64,000 nucleotides of DNA from Litoditis marina (Eukaryota; Nematoda; Chromadorea; Rhabditida; Rhabditidae). The stretch lies in NCBI GenBank assembly GCA_964036275.1, contig OZ038437.1:426001-490000 (forward strand), in the 5' to 3' direction. Positions 1-13,902 of the stretch are shown here, in pieces. The translations under genes were made by a program, and so were the position numbers. Position 1 is the first letter of the stretch. The number at the start of each line of letters is the position of its first letter. Under the pieces are notes generated by a model. That model saw only the letters and a list, made by a program, of their open reading frames with translations. It was not told the origin of the DNA and ran no database searches.

Positions 1-295
1 AACGCCAAAATACATGACTTATTTTCATGCATAATCCATAATCATGGAATTTTGTGAATTTGATTGAACGAACTGGCGTTTAGTCGCAGTTAGGGTTTCT
101 ATTTGTAGCAAAGATAGTTCCAATTTCAAATAATTCAAATCAAGCCCACTTCCAGATAGGAATTACAAAAAACATGTTATACGTGTTGGTAATCTGTATC
201 TTGCTCATGAATGACTTCATAAGCACTTGCTTCACGAAAAAAGGCTAGGAAAACAAATACACAAAATATAAACAAACGATGTAAACGACACTCAC

Positions 296-1780
296 CTGGT
301 CGGCCCTGCTGTATGGTGAGTATGAGTTGGAAGGCGTAGAGGCACAACCAGCCGAGGAATCTCGTCATACACGCGAGGACCAGCAGCGAGAACAGCACCT
401 GAGACACGCCCACACCTGCAATGCAATCATACACATAAAATGAAATTAACATAATCGCGATATTCAGGAAAAAAATAATTTGAAACGGACGAAGACCGTG
501 CACGGCAGCAATCACAGCGATACATGTGTTATATCACGGGAGTAAACTTTTACTCTGACCGCAGGACAACTCTAGCGTCTGTCTCGCTCCCTCTTCTCTC
601 TTTTTCTCTGTCTATGTCCCACTTTCTTTCTTTTTTCTTTCTCTCTCTCTCTTCCTATCTCTGTGTCTCTATTTTTCTCCCCGTTTCAAGAACCAATCAA
701 CCTACGTCAATTATCCATGTATTATCTACCTTACCCACCTTTGAATACGGGGCTGAGATTGTAGAAGGCGAGCACGGGTGCCCTGCCGGTCAGTTGGCCG
801 ACTGCCAACTCCAGCACAATTGTGGGAAGAACAAGGCCTAGCAGCGATGCCCCGTAGGCACACACGAACGCCACTGGAAGTGGGTTAGTTCGCACGACCG
901 TTCAAACTACAAACTTGCTACTTGCAAATAAAAACGTTCAGAACACAAACTCATTTTAGGTGATTTGCTTCATAATTCGTTGAGGAACCTTTCCCATTCA
1001 ACCCGTACAATAAATGCACATACCAGTAAGGTGTGTCTATTGTACAGAGAATACTCCATTTTTCCTAAGTATGGTGAAAAGAAGATTTTGCATCGAAAAA
1101 CGAATAATATTTTCTATATTAGCGGAAACGAGCCAATGTTGTCCACTTCTCTGGATATTTAGAAACTTGGACTTCACGAGTGAATGCAAAAAGATCGGAG
1201 GTCTTTTTGCCGAACTATCACAGAACACACATAACAGTGATAAATGAAACAAGATAGGATGCGTAACAACTTTATTGGTAAATTTCGTAATGGATCGAAA
1301 AACGTACCTCCTCCATTTTCCAAGATGAGCTTCGGTAGATTTAGGAAATTGGTAGTGGCAAATACATACGAAATCGACGCTACCAGAAAATCAATCTGAA
1401 AAGAGAACATTATCTACTACCACACACAGACGGCGAACCGTAACGTTTGCAGGTGTTTTTACTATTCCGTGCCAGGCACGCTCAACTAAAAAAAGTGAAA
1501 AAATATGATAACCCGAAACCAGCGTTCAGAGATCGTAAGTATTTCCAAACTTGTCAATATACCAGAGAACTACCCAGATAGGATTAACCACTTTTCGTTG
1601 TTTTTCTATGGGGATATTTCACTTTTCAATCCTCATACTGACACTATCTGACTGACCTATGGTGATACAATGAATAAACCATTATGAATACACCCTACCT
1701 TGAATGACCATAGATCCCGCCATTCTTCCACCAAATCCGGCATTCGCAGGTTCGACCAGCTACGTTCCTCGAACCACATT
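296..1780 (-). CDS. SLC6-family sodium/neurotransmitter symporter, divergent (5' part, runs off left edge)
   Basis: Likely exons (minus strand, 5' to 3'): 1780-1699, 1395-1308, 873-739, 415-296; all have GT/AG borders and compatible phases (0, 1, 1, then open at the last donor). The start ATG is at 1779-1777, one base after an AG, as in trans-spliced nematode genes. Exon 2 reads SFK-IDFLVASISYVF then NFLNLP and ENGGG, matching transmembrane helix 1 of the SLC6/NSS family (LeuT has NFLRFP and ENGGGAF). Exon 3 gives TM2 with LELAVGQLTGRAP and YNLSPVFKG, the conserved LExxxGQ and SPxFKG region. Exon 4 is TM3. The family imports amino acids or neurotransmitters with Na+ across the plasma membrane. 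Odd: the near-universal TM1 Arg (LeuT Arg30, extracellular gate) is Asn here and the following Phe is Leu, so the substrate or transport mode may differ. The remaining nine or so helices lie outside the window. Confidence 0.85.
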
Positions 1781-1800
1781 CTAAAAAAGAATGCTCTAAA

Positions 1801-4014
1801 TTCACAATAGTTTCAGAGTAATTGAACTATACTTCAAGTTGGGATGTTGAGAAGAGAACGCTAGAAAAAAGACAAGAAAAAAGGACAAAAATGTATTTCG
1901 ATTCGATCGAAAAACTGCTCCCTTTTCAAAAAATACTTCACAACATCATAATGCATCATTCAAATTTGCGAACTTTCACAGTTTCGCACCTACGGAATTC
2001 CGTTTCTTGAAGTATGAAATTATGAAAGTTATGGAAGAAGGAAAGAAATGCATAAAGTTTGCAATATCTTTTTATTTCGCGGAGAAAACTAATTCAGCGC
2101 CCCGAGTTGAGTATGAAAGGGGAAGGAATGCATTCCATATTACTTTGCTGCTGCAGGGCCGAAAACCCCAGACGGTTGTAGTTAACAACACATTTCGGAC
2201 CAAAGTACTAATACTTATACATAAACATCTACTGGAAGTAAACGGATATGAACAGATATGCATGAAACTAGGCACTTACTTTTGTTTTGAACCAAGCCTT
2301 ATGTGAAACTTATTCATACCTTTGACCTTTTTGATTGAACAAGACAAAGCAACTAGATAAAGTTTCACGTACTACAACTGAACCACTAACTCTCAGTCTC
2401 AGCACTCATCATCAGCAACTCAGCTATGATATAACTATTTCATGTCTCATCTTAACCAAAAATAAATATAGAAAAGAGCCAACCTTAAACTTTATTTCAA
2501 CAATCCTCAGCAGCCATGTAGAAATAGTACTATACGGGAAAACAGTCGATCGAGCAGAGTTCGAATCTTCGGGAAACCAACCTAAACGACAAAGAAAATG
2601 AGAAATGAAAAACGCAATCAAGCCACGTTTCCGTGAGAAAAACACTGACAAAGCATGAGAGCATGGCAATGCAGAAGTAGAAAACAGAGCAAAGAAGGAA
2701 CATGGAAAGAGAATGAGAAGATGATAAAAAGACAAAGATACAGAGAAAAAGAGAAATACAGACAAGAGTGACAAAGGTTTGCTAAGTTCCAACGTTTAAA
2801 CCGATTAAGAGAAGACGAAAGGTTTACAAAAAAACGAGATTGACTGGTAACAATCGTTGAAATGTACTTTCTCATTCTTCAGAAAAACTATGAGAACAAT
2901 AGGTCATAATTAGAAAGCCGAATCCCTGTAACTTGTTACACTTACAAACAAATTGCGAAAACAGTTTTGTTCACAATATCACAATTAGAATGACATTGAT
3001 TGTTTGTGATTTGTGATGGTAAACGTGAGCGCAGACCGCCGAATAGAATACAAATTTCGTTTAGCGCCAAGATTGGCATTCAAAAGTGAGTCAGTAACTG
3101 GTTTAAATCAATACGAAACAACGAAACAGAAAATACCTGCAAACGATTGCAAGCAGAGGAATGTAACTATCAAAGTACCAAAGTAGAACAGGTTTCTTTT
3201 CACCAAAAGATTGACAAAATCTACATTATTGCATATCATTCTGAACTCCTTGAAAGTTAATCTAAAAAGAGCGAAACAAGATCAACCAACTGGTTACTTT
3301 TCGCCACAACTTAGCACCAATCCGGTGTAATATTATCCGGGAAATAGGTTACTTTGTTATATATATCCTTTTTGATTAAGAGCGACCTCAGGAATAAAAC
3401 GGCGCAACTTTGCGACTTTTCAACACCTGACAACTTGGCAGCAGGTAGTAGGCGCACAAAAGTGTCAGGGTCAGGGCAATTTCGATCAGATTTATCTCTA
3501 TTGACAGCCGATTTTCCCCCGCTCAACCAGCCAATCTGAATTGTGTCGACCGCCCGATGGGAAATGGAAACTACAAGAGGACATGAGAAGAACAATTACA
3601 AAAGTAGACCAAAAAGTACAAAAAATGGTACACATTTTGTGAATTTTGCAACAATAAAAGCTGTATGGATCCGACTAGCATTGCAATAGTATTGCAGATA
3701 GCCAAATTAGGCCAATTGATATTCAAAAACCATCGAGACAGCATTACAAAAAAAACGAGTTTGAAAAACAGTACAGTGTGACGTCGACGCTAAAATATAC
3801 CGGCTCAAATACGCAAAAACCACCGCCGTAAACCAAAACATTGTGTCGAAATTTACTGCTGTGTAAGAACAAATTTGTATTAGAAGTAGTTAGCGGGCGT
3901 CTTTTAGAGTAGAAACAGCTGCCGCCGTGTTGTTCTCATCAATGGGGGTCAGTGTAACACCACATATGCAAACTTTGCTGACAACGGACACGCCCTGGTG
4001 AGAAATGGCAAAAA
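1801..4014. other. No gene recognised
   Basis: AT-rich sequence upstream of the SLC6 gene. Short frames on both strands lack consistent splice borders, family motifs or coding character. I see no RNA gene or organised repeat here. Confidence 0.5.
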
Positions 4015-4015
4015 C

Positions 4016-4139
4016 TTAAAGAAGGACGATTATGTGGTCCAATCGCAACGGTTCAGTTCTTTAAACCTCAATACATTTTTCAATTGCAGTGTAAAGGACC
4101 GTTGACACGGGATTGGTCCACATAATCGTCCTTCTTTAA
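4016..4139. mobile_element. TTAA-flanked MITE, family A
   Basis: A 124-bp inverted-repeat element. Both ends read TTAAAGAAGGACGATTATG (the right end in reverse complement), and the centre is also palindromic (CAATTGCAGT...TTTAAAC...). The same element occurs at 8103, 37702, 37821, 39274, 44110, 49456 and 52669, with halves at 39738 and 41487. The TTAA at each end is consistent with a piggyBac-type TTAA target. It has no coding capacity. Confidence 0.85.
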
Positions 4140-6111
4140 GGGAATTTCATTGCCAACCCGGTTAGAAAGCAATCTGGTTACCTTTGTTGAGATATAAAAA
4201 GTTTCAACTACAACAGATACTATTGATCCAATTAAGTTGGGCGAATTCGGAATTGAACTTTCCACATTGGTATATGTGGTAACAAAATTATATAATTACG
4301 AAGAGGATAAGCAGAGAAAACAAGATAAGGGTAACGAACGTTATGTTGTGAACTACAAATGCAAAACAAGGGTTTCAAACTACAAAAACAGTAGACGATT
4401 CAAACACGTACAATATTAGCCTGACCTTCGACCCCTGTTTGATATTTCCTCCTCTCTCCTTTGTGGGAAACCAAAAAGTGCATGGTGATGTTGTCGTATT
4501 ACTCACCCTCTCAATAAATACACGTCAGTCAATCACATCAACTCTCAGTGTAAATAGGAAAAACTCCAGCACGCTGCCACAATATTTGGAGATCCATACA
4601 CACTTTGATGTGGATCAAAACAGACGTAAGTTTGTGGCCGTTGTTTCGAACCTTTTGAAAGGTAGGAAACTTGGAAGTAAGAATAGTTTCGCTTTCAAAA
4701 TTAACCGAGCAAATTAGTTTATGACAACCAAGCAATCGAGGTATAGAAACTATCCTCACGGGTTCTGAACTCTATTGGAAACCAGACCAAAATCGTACCG
4801 AATCTTCCGGGACCTGATTGTCCGGTGACAAACCGAATCACGTCCGTACCCAAATCGGCACCGAATAGATTCAACCTACATATAAACTGAGGAATAGTGT
4901 TTAACTGATCAGAATAGGTCGATTAGAAACGATTGAATTGTTGAGAAAGGAAACACAACACATTTCGTGTACCAAACTTTCATCACAAGTGTTTTCTAGC
5001 AGAAGAAGGTGACACAACATTTATCAAAAGAAAAGGCTGTTCGGGGGGAACACCGAGACACTGATTGAAAACGGCAAGATCGGGAAACAGGAGGATACTA
5101 GACGTCCACTATGAGTCACTTATGATAGAAAACAAAGTTTTGAATGTTTACTAGCAATTCAGATTAACAGGTAGGTATAAAATTGAGACAACTGAAAAAG
5201 AAACAGATATGGATGGTGGACGATGAGTTGGAGTTTAAACTCGGTACACGCCATAACTTACGACATTGATTCGAACAACGGAATCAATCTACAAACACAG
5301 AGGTATATGGCAACATACCGTGAGAACCTGATACTTACGATAATCACTGTATGATGAAAAACATCACCGAAAGTGTACTATACCACGTTCATATATAGAG
5401 ATGTTCCATTCCTAGTTGTAGTTTGGTTTAAAACACAGCTAAATTTTTGAACTAAGCCTAAAATACACATGAATAAACAACGAACACAGAAGATTGGAAA
5501 TGTTTGGAAATAAATTAGTACTGGAGAGTTTGTGAAAAGAACCGCAAATGTCATATGGCGACCGGAAACTAATTAGTTTTCCCTCAGAATATGAGAGGGG
5601 GAAATTCAATAGAAGCAAAGGGAAGAAAACAAGGAAGTTGGTTACAATTTTCTTCCCGTGTCTTATTTCAATTGGTTGCTAGGATATTATGATTTTAATT
5701 GTTGTAAGATAACAATTAGTTCGAATGAGCTCGTGAAAAGTTCATCCGAAATTCGAAAAAGTTGATAGACTGTGAAAGACTGCAGGACTCAATACTATAA
5801 AACATAACCATGAGTAAAGCACTAAATTGGTACAGAATAGACTGTGATAGTTATTAACACATTCTATTCTGAGACCAACACTCAATTTCTCAAAGTCACG
5901 AAAAATGGAAATATTCAAAACGAAACGAGTAGAAGTTTATGTTGTCAGTTGTAGCAGTGACATTTATCACTCTGTCGCCTTATCTTGATGAAGTACTCAC
6001 AAAGCACTTGAATGGGGGAGGGGGGAATGTTTCTGAGATTCATTCAACCTTGAGTGAAGAACTTATGTAGACAACATCGGAAATAAATAAATAAAGAGGG
6101 AGAAGACAGGG

Positions 6112-6135
6112 AGAGAGAGAGAGAGAGAGAGAGAG
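6112..6135. repeat. GA microsatellite
   Basis: Uninterrupted GA dinucleotides inside a longer purine-rich stretch (about 6098-6205). The open frames it creates are low-complexity Ser/Leu strings and not proteins. Confidence 0.9.
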
Positions 6136-7157
6136 GGGGGAGAGAGAGAAGACAGGGGGGGAGAAGAAAAACACGAGAAGGGGATAGAAAAGAGATAGAG
6201 AAGTATATAACAAAGAGATGGGTAAAAACAAGTTACTTGAGGGGTTCTGAAGCGAGGGCTAAGAGTGCGTCGCACGTGAAAAAAAATTGAAATAGTAACA
6301 TTATAATAGTAGGCGATAAATCACAATGCATCGATATTAGTCATAAAAACAAAGACACAAGAAGGAACATGCAAATGTTACGAAAATCGGTGTGAGAGAG
6401 AGGGGGGGGGGGGAGAGACCGAATGAGAGAAAGAGAGAAATGAACAGAAGTTAGGCAGTATACAAAGTAAAGAGATGTTCAACACATCACAATAGCGTAT
6501 TTATCTTAAACTATTGAGATAAATACGAAATTTCCGTTAAAACTAAAGACAAACAGCATAAAAAAGGAGTGAGTTGCAGAGAAAAAAGCAAATTGCATTA
6601 GACAACCTACGAAGCGCCTGAGGCATTGAAAGAGGGAGCGTCCACGAAAAAAGCAATGAAAGTATTTGAAAACAAACACAGATATATTTTCTCACGTTTA
6701 TCGCATACTACATTGACATTGATCTTCAATAGACCAGAGATAAACGAAAATCTACGTTATGGAAAAGTAGCGCGAATTTGCAACATAGTTTGACTGATTT
6801 CGTCCGATGAGATCCAAAAAACTATGCCGAACTTCTTATCTGGTATGTTATCTTCAATGTAGCGCAGAACTACTAGCAAAAATCAATAAAATCAACAATG
6901 CGTAAATTGTTTCCAGTTGAAGTGTCATAAGTGGGTGGCAATAACATAATAAAGATTAGAGCTACATGATCAAAGTGGTTAATATTCATAAATCTTATAT
7001 ATATATTCGTTTTCCTGATTTTATGGATTCCACAAGGTATTGTGAATGAATTGAAAATACTGTTCCGTAAAATCATGTAACAAAAGTAAAAATAAGTGAA
7101 AACAGAAAAAAGTAACACAAAAGTATTTAAAAGGTGGCATGAAGCAAAGCATACAAA

Positions 7158-7430
7158 ATAACGTATTACACAAAAGTATTACATACTCGTTCTTCTAATT
7201 AGCATATATAGTGTGTGGCTACAATTTGTTGACAGTGCTATAATGACTGCGGGTGGTTCGATAGAACCCAAAATGACACAAAAACAAAAATGTGTTACAT
7301 AATAATATTATTAAATAAATAAAATTAATACATACTTATTCCTTCTAATGAGCATAAATAGTGTGTGTGTCTACAATTTGTTGACAGTCGTCCCTGCTAT
7401 AATGACTGTGGGGTGGTCCATAATGATGAG
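7158..7430. repeat. Diverged tandem duplication, about 140-bp unit
   Basis: Two related blocks share CTTCTAATnAGCATAnATAG, then ACAATTTGTTGACAG, then GCTATAATGACTG and GGGTGGT. The first runs from about 7160 to 7260 and the second from about 7300 to 7425. The copies differ by small indels. Confidence 0.7.
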
Positions 7431-7734
7431 CCCTCTATTGTAAATATAGCCATTAGACAGCCCCCGACCAAGGGGGGATGCAATATAGATCTTTCAACAG
7501 ATACTAGACTATGATGGATTATGCACACTAAACAAACACTCTCAAAGCAAAGTCGCGCTTATCGTGTTACTATGCAGAGGTGTAACCAGAAAGGGTACTA
7601 CTGAATGCTAGGTGAAAGGTGAGATTTACCAAAAAAACTACCTACATTTCAGACAACCAAAAAGGCAATCAAACTACAAACAGAACGCGACTGTTAACAT
7701 ATATCGTATATATTGCTGTACAGAGAACGAATCG

Positions 7735-7985
7735 TTTCTCACGTGAGCTTCTCATGAGAATAAACCTCTCATAAGAAAATACCGTAAGTTTGTCTTGAGA
7801 AAGCCCCGGCAGGCTCTCATGGGAAACAAGTTTCATGACGTTCTCATGAGAAAATCCCGTGAACCTCCCGTCAAAAGAAAAATAGCCGCAGAACCTGGCG
7901 GTATAGCAACCTGTCCAACCTTATGAGAAGTGCATAGGACTTTCCCATGAGAACCTCATGAACATCTCATGAGCTACTCGTGAAC
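7735..7985. repeat. Cluster of TTCTCATGAGAA-type palindromes
   Basis: At least eight variants of the palindrome TTCTCATGAGAA or its half CTCATGAGAA/TCTCATGGGAA lie within 250 bp, with perfect copies near 7749 and 7829. They are separated by related GTGAACTT-like words. No frame or element end is evident. Confidence 0.65.
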
Positions 7986-8102
7986 TTCTGAATTTGAAGC
8001 ACATAAATCAGAAGAATCTCAAGGAATGTTCGAAAGGTAATGCTCATGACGTATCGCATGCGGTTTTTGAGGCATTTACGCCGCCTGGTGTGATATTCCT
8101 TG

Positions 8103-8226
8103 TTAAAGAAGGACGATTATGTGGTCCAATCGCAACCCTTCAGTCCTTTAAACCGCAATATATTTTTCAATTGCAGTTTAAAGGACCGATGTAACGGGAT
8201 TGGTCCACATAATCGTCCTTCTTTAA
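8103..8226. mobile_element. TTAA-flanked MITE, family A
   Basis: Full-length copy of the family described at 4016, with the same TTAAAGAAGGACGATTATG ends and TTAA borders. Confidence 0.85.
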
Positions 8227-11200
8227 TCCCACGCAAGACCACTCACGTTTTGCGTACGACCCGCTGAATAGAAGTGTGTCATTTTGCGGACAGTGCAAAT
8301 GAAAAGTGGCTGACGGTATGCAAATTACGAGGGCGGAGGGCCCGAACCGGCACGCAAACACTACCATGGTTCATGTTTCACAGGAAACAGCTCAGAGCGG
8401 TGCTGAGTTTGCTACTTCCCGAGCAACGGGCATGCACAACTCGAATAAATTTAACAAATCCAACCGTCCAGAAACTCCCTCTTTCATTATGTTGATCCAA
8501 TTCAGAGGAAATCCAAATCATAATACACAAAAAATATGACTCGAGGCTCGGAAATGATATACAGTCGACCCCTACTAGACAGCCGTGTGCAAATAGTCTG
8601 AATACACACTTTTGAGGTTGGAAGCAATAGCTGCTATGCATGACGGTTGAGGTGAAGCAAGTAGATAGTCTATTTCACACGTACATGGACTGTTACAGTA
8701 CGCATTAAGTTGTCATAGGATTCACTCTTTCCGAAGCAGGCCTATATGATGTATGTTTTCCTATGTCGTCGTGTATGTGGTATGTGGTTTGACCCTTCCG
8801 ATGAAATTCAGAAATTCGGAAGTGTGTCGAGATTTCATTACCTCGAAAATTTGATTACCTACTAAACTGCTAATAAAGCCGAGTCATTTCGAACAGCGAA
8901 ACACTTCTGAACTCGGAATGATAGAGCGTGACTTATTTTTTCTCAAATTTAGTGTAGTATGTTCCACAGACTTGTGACCTTCTGCAGAAGAATTTTGAAA
9001 CTTCTAAGCTTTCCAACTCTTAAACTTTGAGATTTTGATATCAAGAACATGTTCCATTAGAAAACATAATTGGAAGGTTTAAATCAAGTATACTACAGTA
9101 CTCGTAACAAGCGTTACGCAGTCGGCCGCTATAAATAATAAATTGCTGCGATAAGCGATAAATGACCTTACTTTACGGTTGTAAAGTTAGTGGATGAATA
9201 GGTCGGCTGCGGTTGGTAGTGGAGATATTCACGATAATTGGGGTGTTCTGCATTAATGAGCATGATGAAGGAAAATAAATTAGACGAAAGAGAGATGGTG
9301 AGAGAGGTAGAGGAGAAGAGAAAGAGAGGGAAAGAGAGAGAGAAAGCGAGAGCGAGAGGGGATGCGGCAAGAAAGCGACACTTTTCGACCTATCTTTTTG
9401 TCCTATGTTCGAACATTCTGTGTATAAAAAACATGATTCTTGCGATAACAACATGTGGCCTGTTGTATGAAAACAACAGAATATAAATATAAAATGTATA
9501 AATTGAAACACGATCGTATATAAAATAAGATAATTTGTATACCTGATGTATATAAAACAAGAAAGACCGCGGACAACGGTTGTTGAAAGAAAGGCGAATC
9601 ATCTAGGGTACACAAGACACTTGAGAAACGCCGCCGCCTCACAATAAAGCTGGATCTCGAAAATTAAAAGGGGAAGCGAAGGTAAATATTATCATGACAA
9701 GATTCATAATACATTATTCACATGATTTTCTATATTTTTCGACAATGCTGTAAAATATGAAGAGGACAACTAAGCCTGACTTGTTCTCCGATCAGCAAGT
9801 TTGAATCATGACTATAGGGAATGAACAAATTCTAGTTGTAGCTTGATCCCATGCACGCCATAATGTGCACATTTCGGCTCAAAAACAGCCACATCAAACT
9901 ACAAAGACAGTGGAACGACAGCATGCACCGCATGGGTTTGCATCAGATAGAGCAGATCCTATGAACAATACCGAGAAAAACTACAAAGATTGGACCAACA
10001 TATATTTTTGCCTGTTCCAACCTGAGGGACACCAATACATAGTATGAGTTATGTAGAGGATTTAGTTTACTTCGAACTTTCGTGATAGGTTTGTAGCGTT
10101 TCTGTTGACTACCTTGACAGCTATACTGTGAGTATACACCCCCTACCCTTTCAATTAACTGGGCTGCCGCATTATTGTGGGTAATTGGAATGTGAATGGG
10201 TGCTAGAAGTAAGAATCAATAGCAAAGAACAACATGACTGACAAGACTGGAATAATTGAGGAGGTTTTTAGGTAGAAGAAAGGATATTGAATAATTGGCT
10301 GTCGGCAGGACGTTTGAATGTAAAAGATGAAATTTTCATGAACTAGTACACTTTCTTCTCGCAAATCGTAGCGGAACGTGTAAAAAGAGAATGGAGAGAA
10401 TTCTAAGCCAAGCTGAATGAGTTTTATTGAATAATCTTCCCAGTCAAACGTTGTCAAACCCTCATATATGGCTATGTTCCACCCAAAGGTAACTGAGCTC
10501 ACGTTCAGTCCTGAATCAACCCCGTTACTTTTGAGTGCACTTTGTGCGGTCTGAACTCTGCTCGGTAACGTAGGTGTCAATTCCGCAAGATTCCTCGAAG
10601 AACTGCGGTAATCAAGCTAGTGAACAGTCTGGTACAAAAAATGCAGCATCCGCTATTTTACAGTGGGAGGAATTATCAAAATCATTGGTTCACTTCAACA
10701 TCTCCCATGTACTCATTTTTAACAAATTTAAAAAACTTGAACATCTATAGATCATGAACGAGAAGCAATTCTAAAAAACTAAACGAAGTTGAGTCCAGCA
10801 AAGTGAATAACTTCTGGAAATCAGAGACGTTTGTAACACGATCCTTCTCGTTCTACTTAATATGTTGACAGAGAGTGAGTGATGTTTACGTCTTGTGATC
10901 TACTTCAATATGGGAAACGAAAAACAATTAGCCTCAGGCAAAGAGCTTGTCTCGAAAATTACGGGGCAGCACAATATTTTGTTCAAGAATAACACATTCA
11001 GGGGGGAGAGTCAAACTTTTGCTACAATTAAGTTGGAATCACGGGTTTGGATAAAAGTCAGCAAAAAAGCTCGGGAGTACGAGAACTTCTTGTTGAAACG
11101 AATGTGTATAGAAAATGGCAAACTGTTTGTCCTTTTTTGATTACGGTGAACGCCATATTTTACGAACCTCTACCGGAAAAGCAAGGGATCAAACTACAAA

Positions 11201-11964
11201 AATAGCGGGACAGGGCAACCTACACCGTAGAAAAGAGCGAACACCATAATAGTTTCTCAAGTCTAGGAAAACTTTATAGAAAAATGACGAAAATGTAACA
11301 TATATTCAAGTTTCAAGTTCAAGCTTTATTCGTATTAAGAATAGATTAAAGAGCAATATCCATCTAGAATATATTACTTGCAACTTGGGTGTGAAACTAT
11401 GTCACATGCATTCACTTTACGCTAAATTGCCCGTTTCCCTGGCTACGCGTGCAAAGAAATGTATTCATGGAGCTGAGACAAATGTTTTTCTAGCATGATA
11501 TAAACGTTGCAAAAAGGTGGACAATGAATATCGAAAGTTTCGGTCGAAAAGTAGTTGGATCAAACTACAAAGACAGCGGGAGGGAGGGGGCAATATACAT
11601 CGTAAGGGTTGGTTTTGTGAAAATCAAACCCTATACAAACAGTGTACGGAAGATCGAAACTTGTGGTAGGAGTCGACGTAAGAATGAAACAGACTATATG
11701 GGGGTTGGTGACGATTAGACGGGGGGCAGGAAGCGGGCTTATAAGGGGATTACGGGGTGGTCGCAAGCGGGGCGCACGCTGCGGTAAACAACGGACAGAT
11801 GGCAGGGGTTGTAGGGGAATTGGTTGGGGGAGAGAGTAAGAGGGAGGGAGAGAGAGAGGAGATAAGGAGCGGAGAGATAAGTAGAGAGAAAGAAAAGGGG
11901 TAGAGAAGAGTGAAGGTTATAGAAATAGATATAGAAGAATTATAGATAGATATAGAAGAAATGT
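8227..11964. other. No gene recognised
   Basis: This stretch has a GA-rich tract at about 9285-9362 and several copies of the dispersed CAAACTACAAA motif (9894, 11187, 11558). An open frame of 125 codons on the minus strand (10203-10580) has no recognisable domain and no supporting exon structure, so I do not call it. Confidence 0.45.
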
Positions 11965-12240
11965 GCCCATATGTCAAAGAGTCGCTGGTCCCTGATAGTT
12001 TCCGAGTGGCGCCCGTTTGACCAAGAACGGGTGCATGGCCGTCCAATGGTCCGTTGGCGTGATGAACTTGTCGAAGCGGTTCGCAGTTACAACAGAGCTG
12101 TGAGAAGAGCCCCCCCCCCCCCCCCCCAATATCCGTGGCGAAGAGATATTCCGAGTATGCAGAGACAAATATATCTGGAGGGCAGTCAAGGAACACCATT
12201 TCGTAACGATTTGAAGTGATCTAATAAATCTTGAATCTTG
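11965..12240 (+). pseudogene. 3' end of a non-LTR retrotransposon (C-terminus of the RT polyprotein)
   Basis: An open frame reads SRWSLIVSEWRPF, then GRPMVRWRDELV, and ends shortly after a poly-C-interrupted PPPPPQYPWRRD. The pattern W-x-x-x-V-x-x-W-x-P then G-R-P-x-x-R-W-x-D is typical of the extreme C-terminus of RTE/CR1-type endonuclease-reverse transcriptases. It is followed by AATAAATCTTGAATCTTGAA, resembling the short A-rich or repeat tail of such elements. Only the last 80 or so residues are present, as expected for a 5'-truncated copy. A C homopolymer of 17 bases (12111-12127) probably causes a frame error. The GA microsatellite begins directly behind the tail. Confidence 0.6.
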
Positions 12241-12258
12241 AAATAGAATAGAGCGGGG

Positions 12259-12490
<232 letters not shown>

Positions 12491-13434
12491 CTGAAAAAAT
12501 AGGTTGCAACCCAGCCCACCGGAGTCACACAGTCGTGGACACCAGTGTGGATTTAGCCTGCAACCTATCCGCTTTTTTACGAGGCAAGTGGCAAAGTTTT
12601 CTTCGAAAAAAAAAGAATAAATACGTTCGGCACAGCCGTTGTCAACAGATTTTGATGTTGGTTCAGAAGTGAAATACTAGTTTTTTTTCCTAAAGAATTG
12701 ATATAAAATTGGATCGCCAGCGGGGCTATGAATAATTCACAGCTAAACGCGACGATTTATTCACGAGCAACCTCTCGTAAATGCTTTTAGTTAGTTAGTG
12801 GAAAGACATATAGACACTAAAAAAGAAACAACCGAACAATCTGACGTGAAAACATGAAGAAGGTTCGGAACCAACAAATAAGAAGGGTAATAAGAAACAG
12901 AAAACGCAAAATGCAAATAGAATTACGTGAAAATATGAATCTCCTGAATATGCTGCTCTCGACTCGCTTCGGTTTAAAATGGTTATAACAGAGTTTATTA
13001 TTCAAGTCAAGTTGTCAGCATGACAATTTGAGAAATCGCAGTTTTAGTCAAAAACGTAGACGAAAGAGCTTGGAAACCTGTTTCACGGCTCAGAATACAA
13101 ACTGTTCGAAACGTTCTGCGGACAAAGTATAAAATATATAATTGAGTAATAGTTAAATATTGGAATAACAGTTAAATGATTGCGAAAAGCGTAGAAAGTA
13201 CAAAGCTGTTTCAAATGTTTCAGGGGCAGAGTATAAAGTCATTGGGCGACTCATTCAGAGTGGGAATTGATGCTGGCAGAGACCCTCATTGACCATGAAA
13301 TGTATCCGGAGAGATGAGTGATTCATTGGGGAGTCAAGTAGGTTAGAGAGAGAGGGAGAGAGGGGAGGGGGGGGGAGCGAGAGAGAGGGTAGAGAGGGGA
13401 AAGAGAGAGAAAATGAGTGATTCACTGGCCGAGT

Positions 13435-13592
<158 letters not shown>

Positions 13593-13902
13593 AAGCGGGG
13601 AGAGAGAGAGAGAAGGAAGCGGGGAGGGGGTGGAAGAGAAATCATAGAAACTTGGAAAGGAAGTCAAGGAGAGATTAAAATAAACATAGAATGCACATCT
13701 TTTGCAATGTTTTCCCGAGTTTCCACTCAAATGTGAGCGTACACAGAGAGACATTAGATTTACCGTATGTCACCGCCGTTATTCTAGCGAGGACTATGCT
13801 CATTCGAGAGTTTTCGGAGCTCGCTCGCACAGGGATGCCAGTTATGCAAGATTGTGTGAGAAGACACCGGAGACCCAGAATAGGAACCCGAATCCGAGCA
13901 TG

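Larger units (their letters stand above)
4140..8102. other. No gene; microsatellites and short repeats only
   Basis: There is a GA-rich tract near 6110-6180 and another at 6395-6440. A diverged tandem duplication lies at about 7158-7430 and a palindrome-rich cluster at 7735-7985 (listed separately). The remainder is AT-rich without exons I can support. Confidence 0.5.

Noticed and set aside
10203..10580. 125-codon minus-strand frame
   Set aside because: It has no domain, no splice context, and unremarkable composition for AT-rich DNA.
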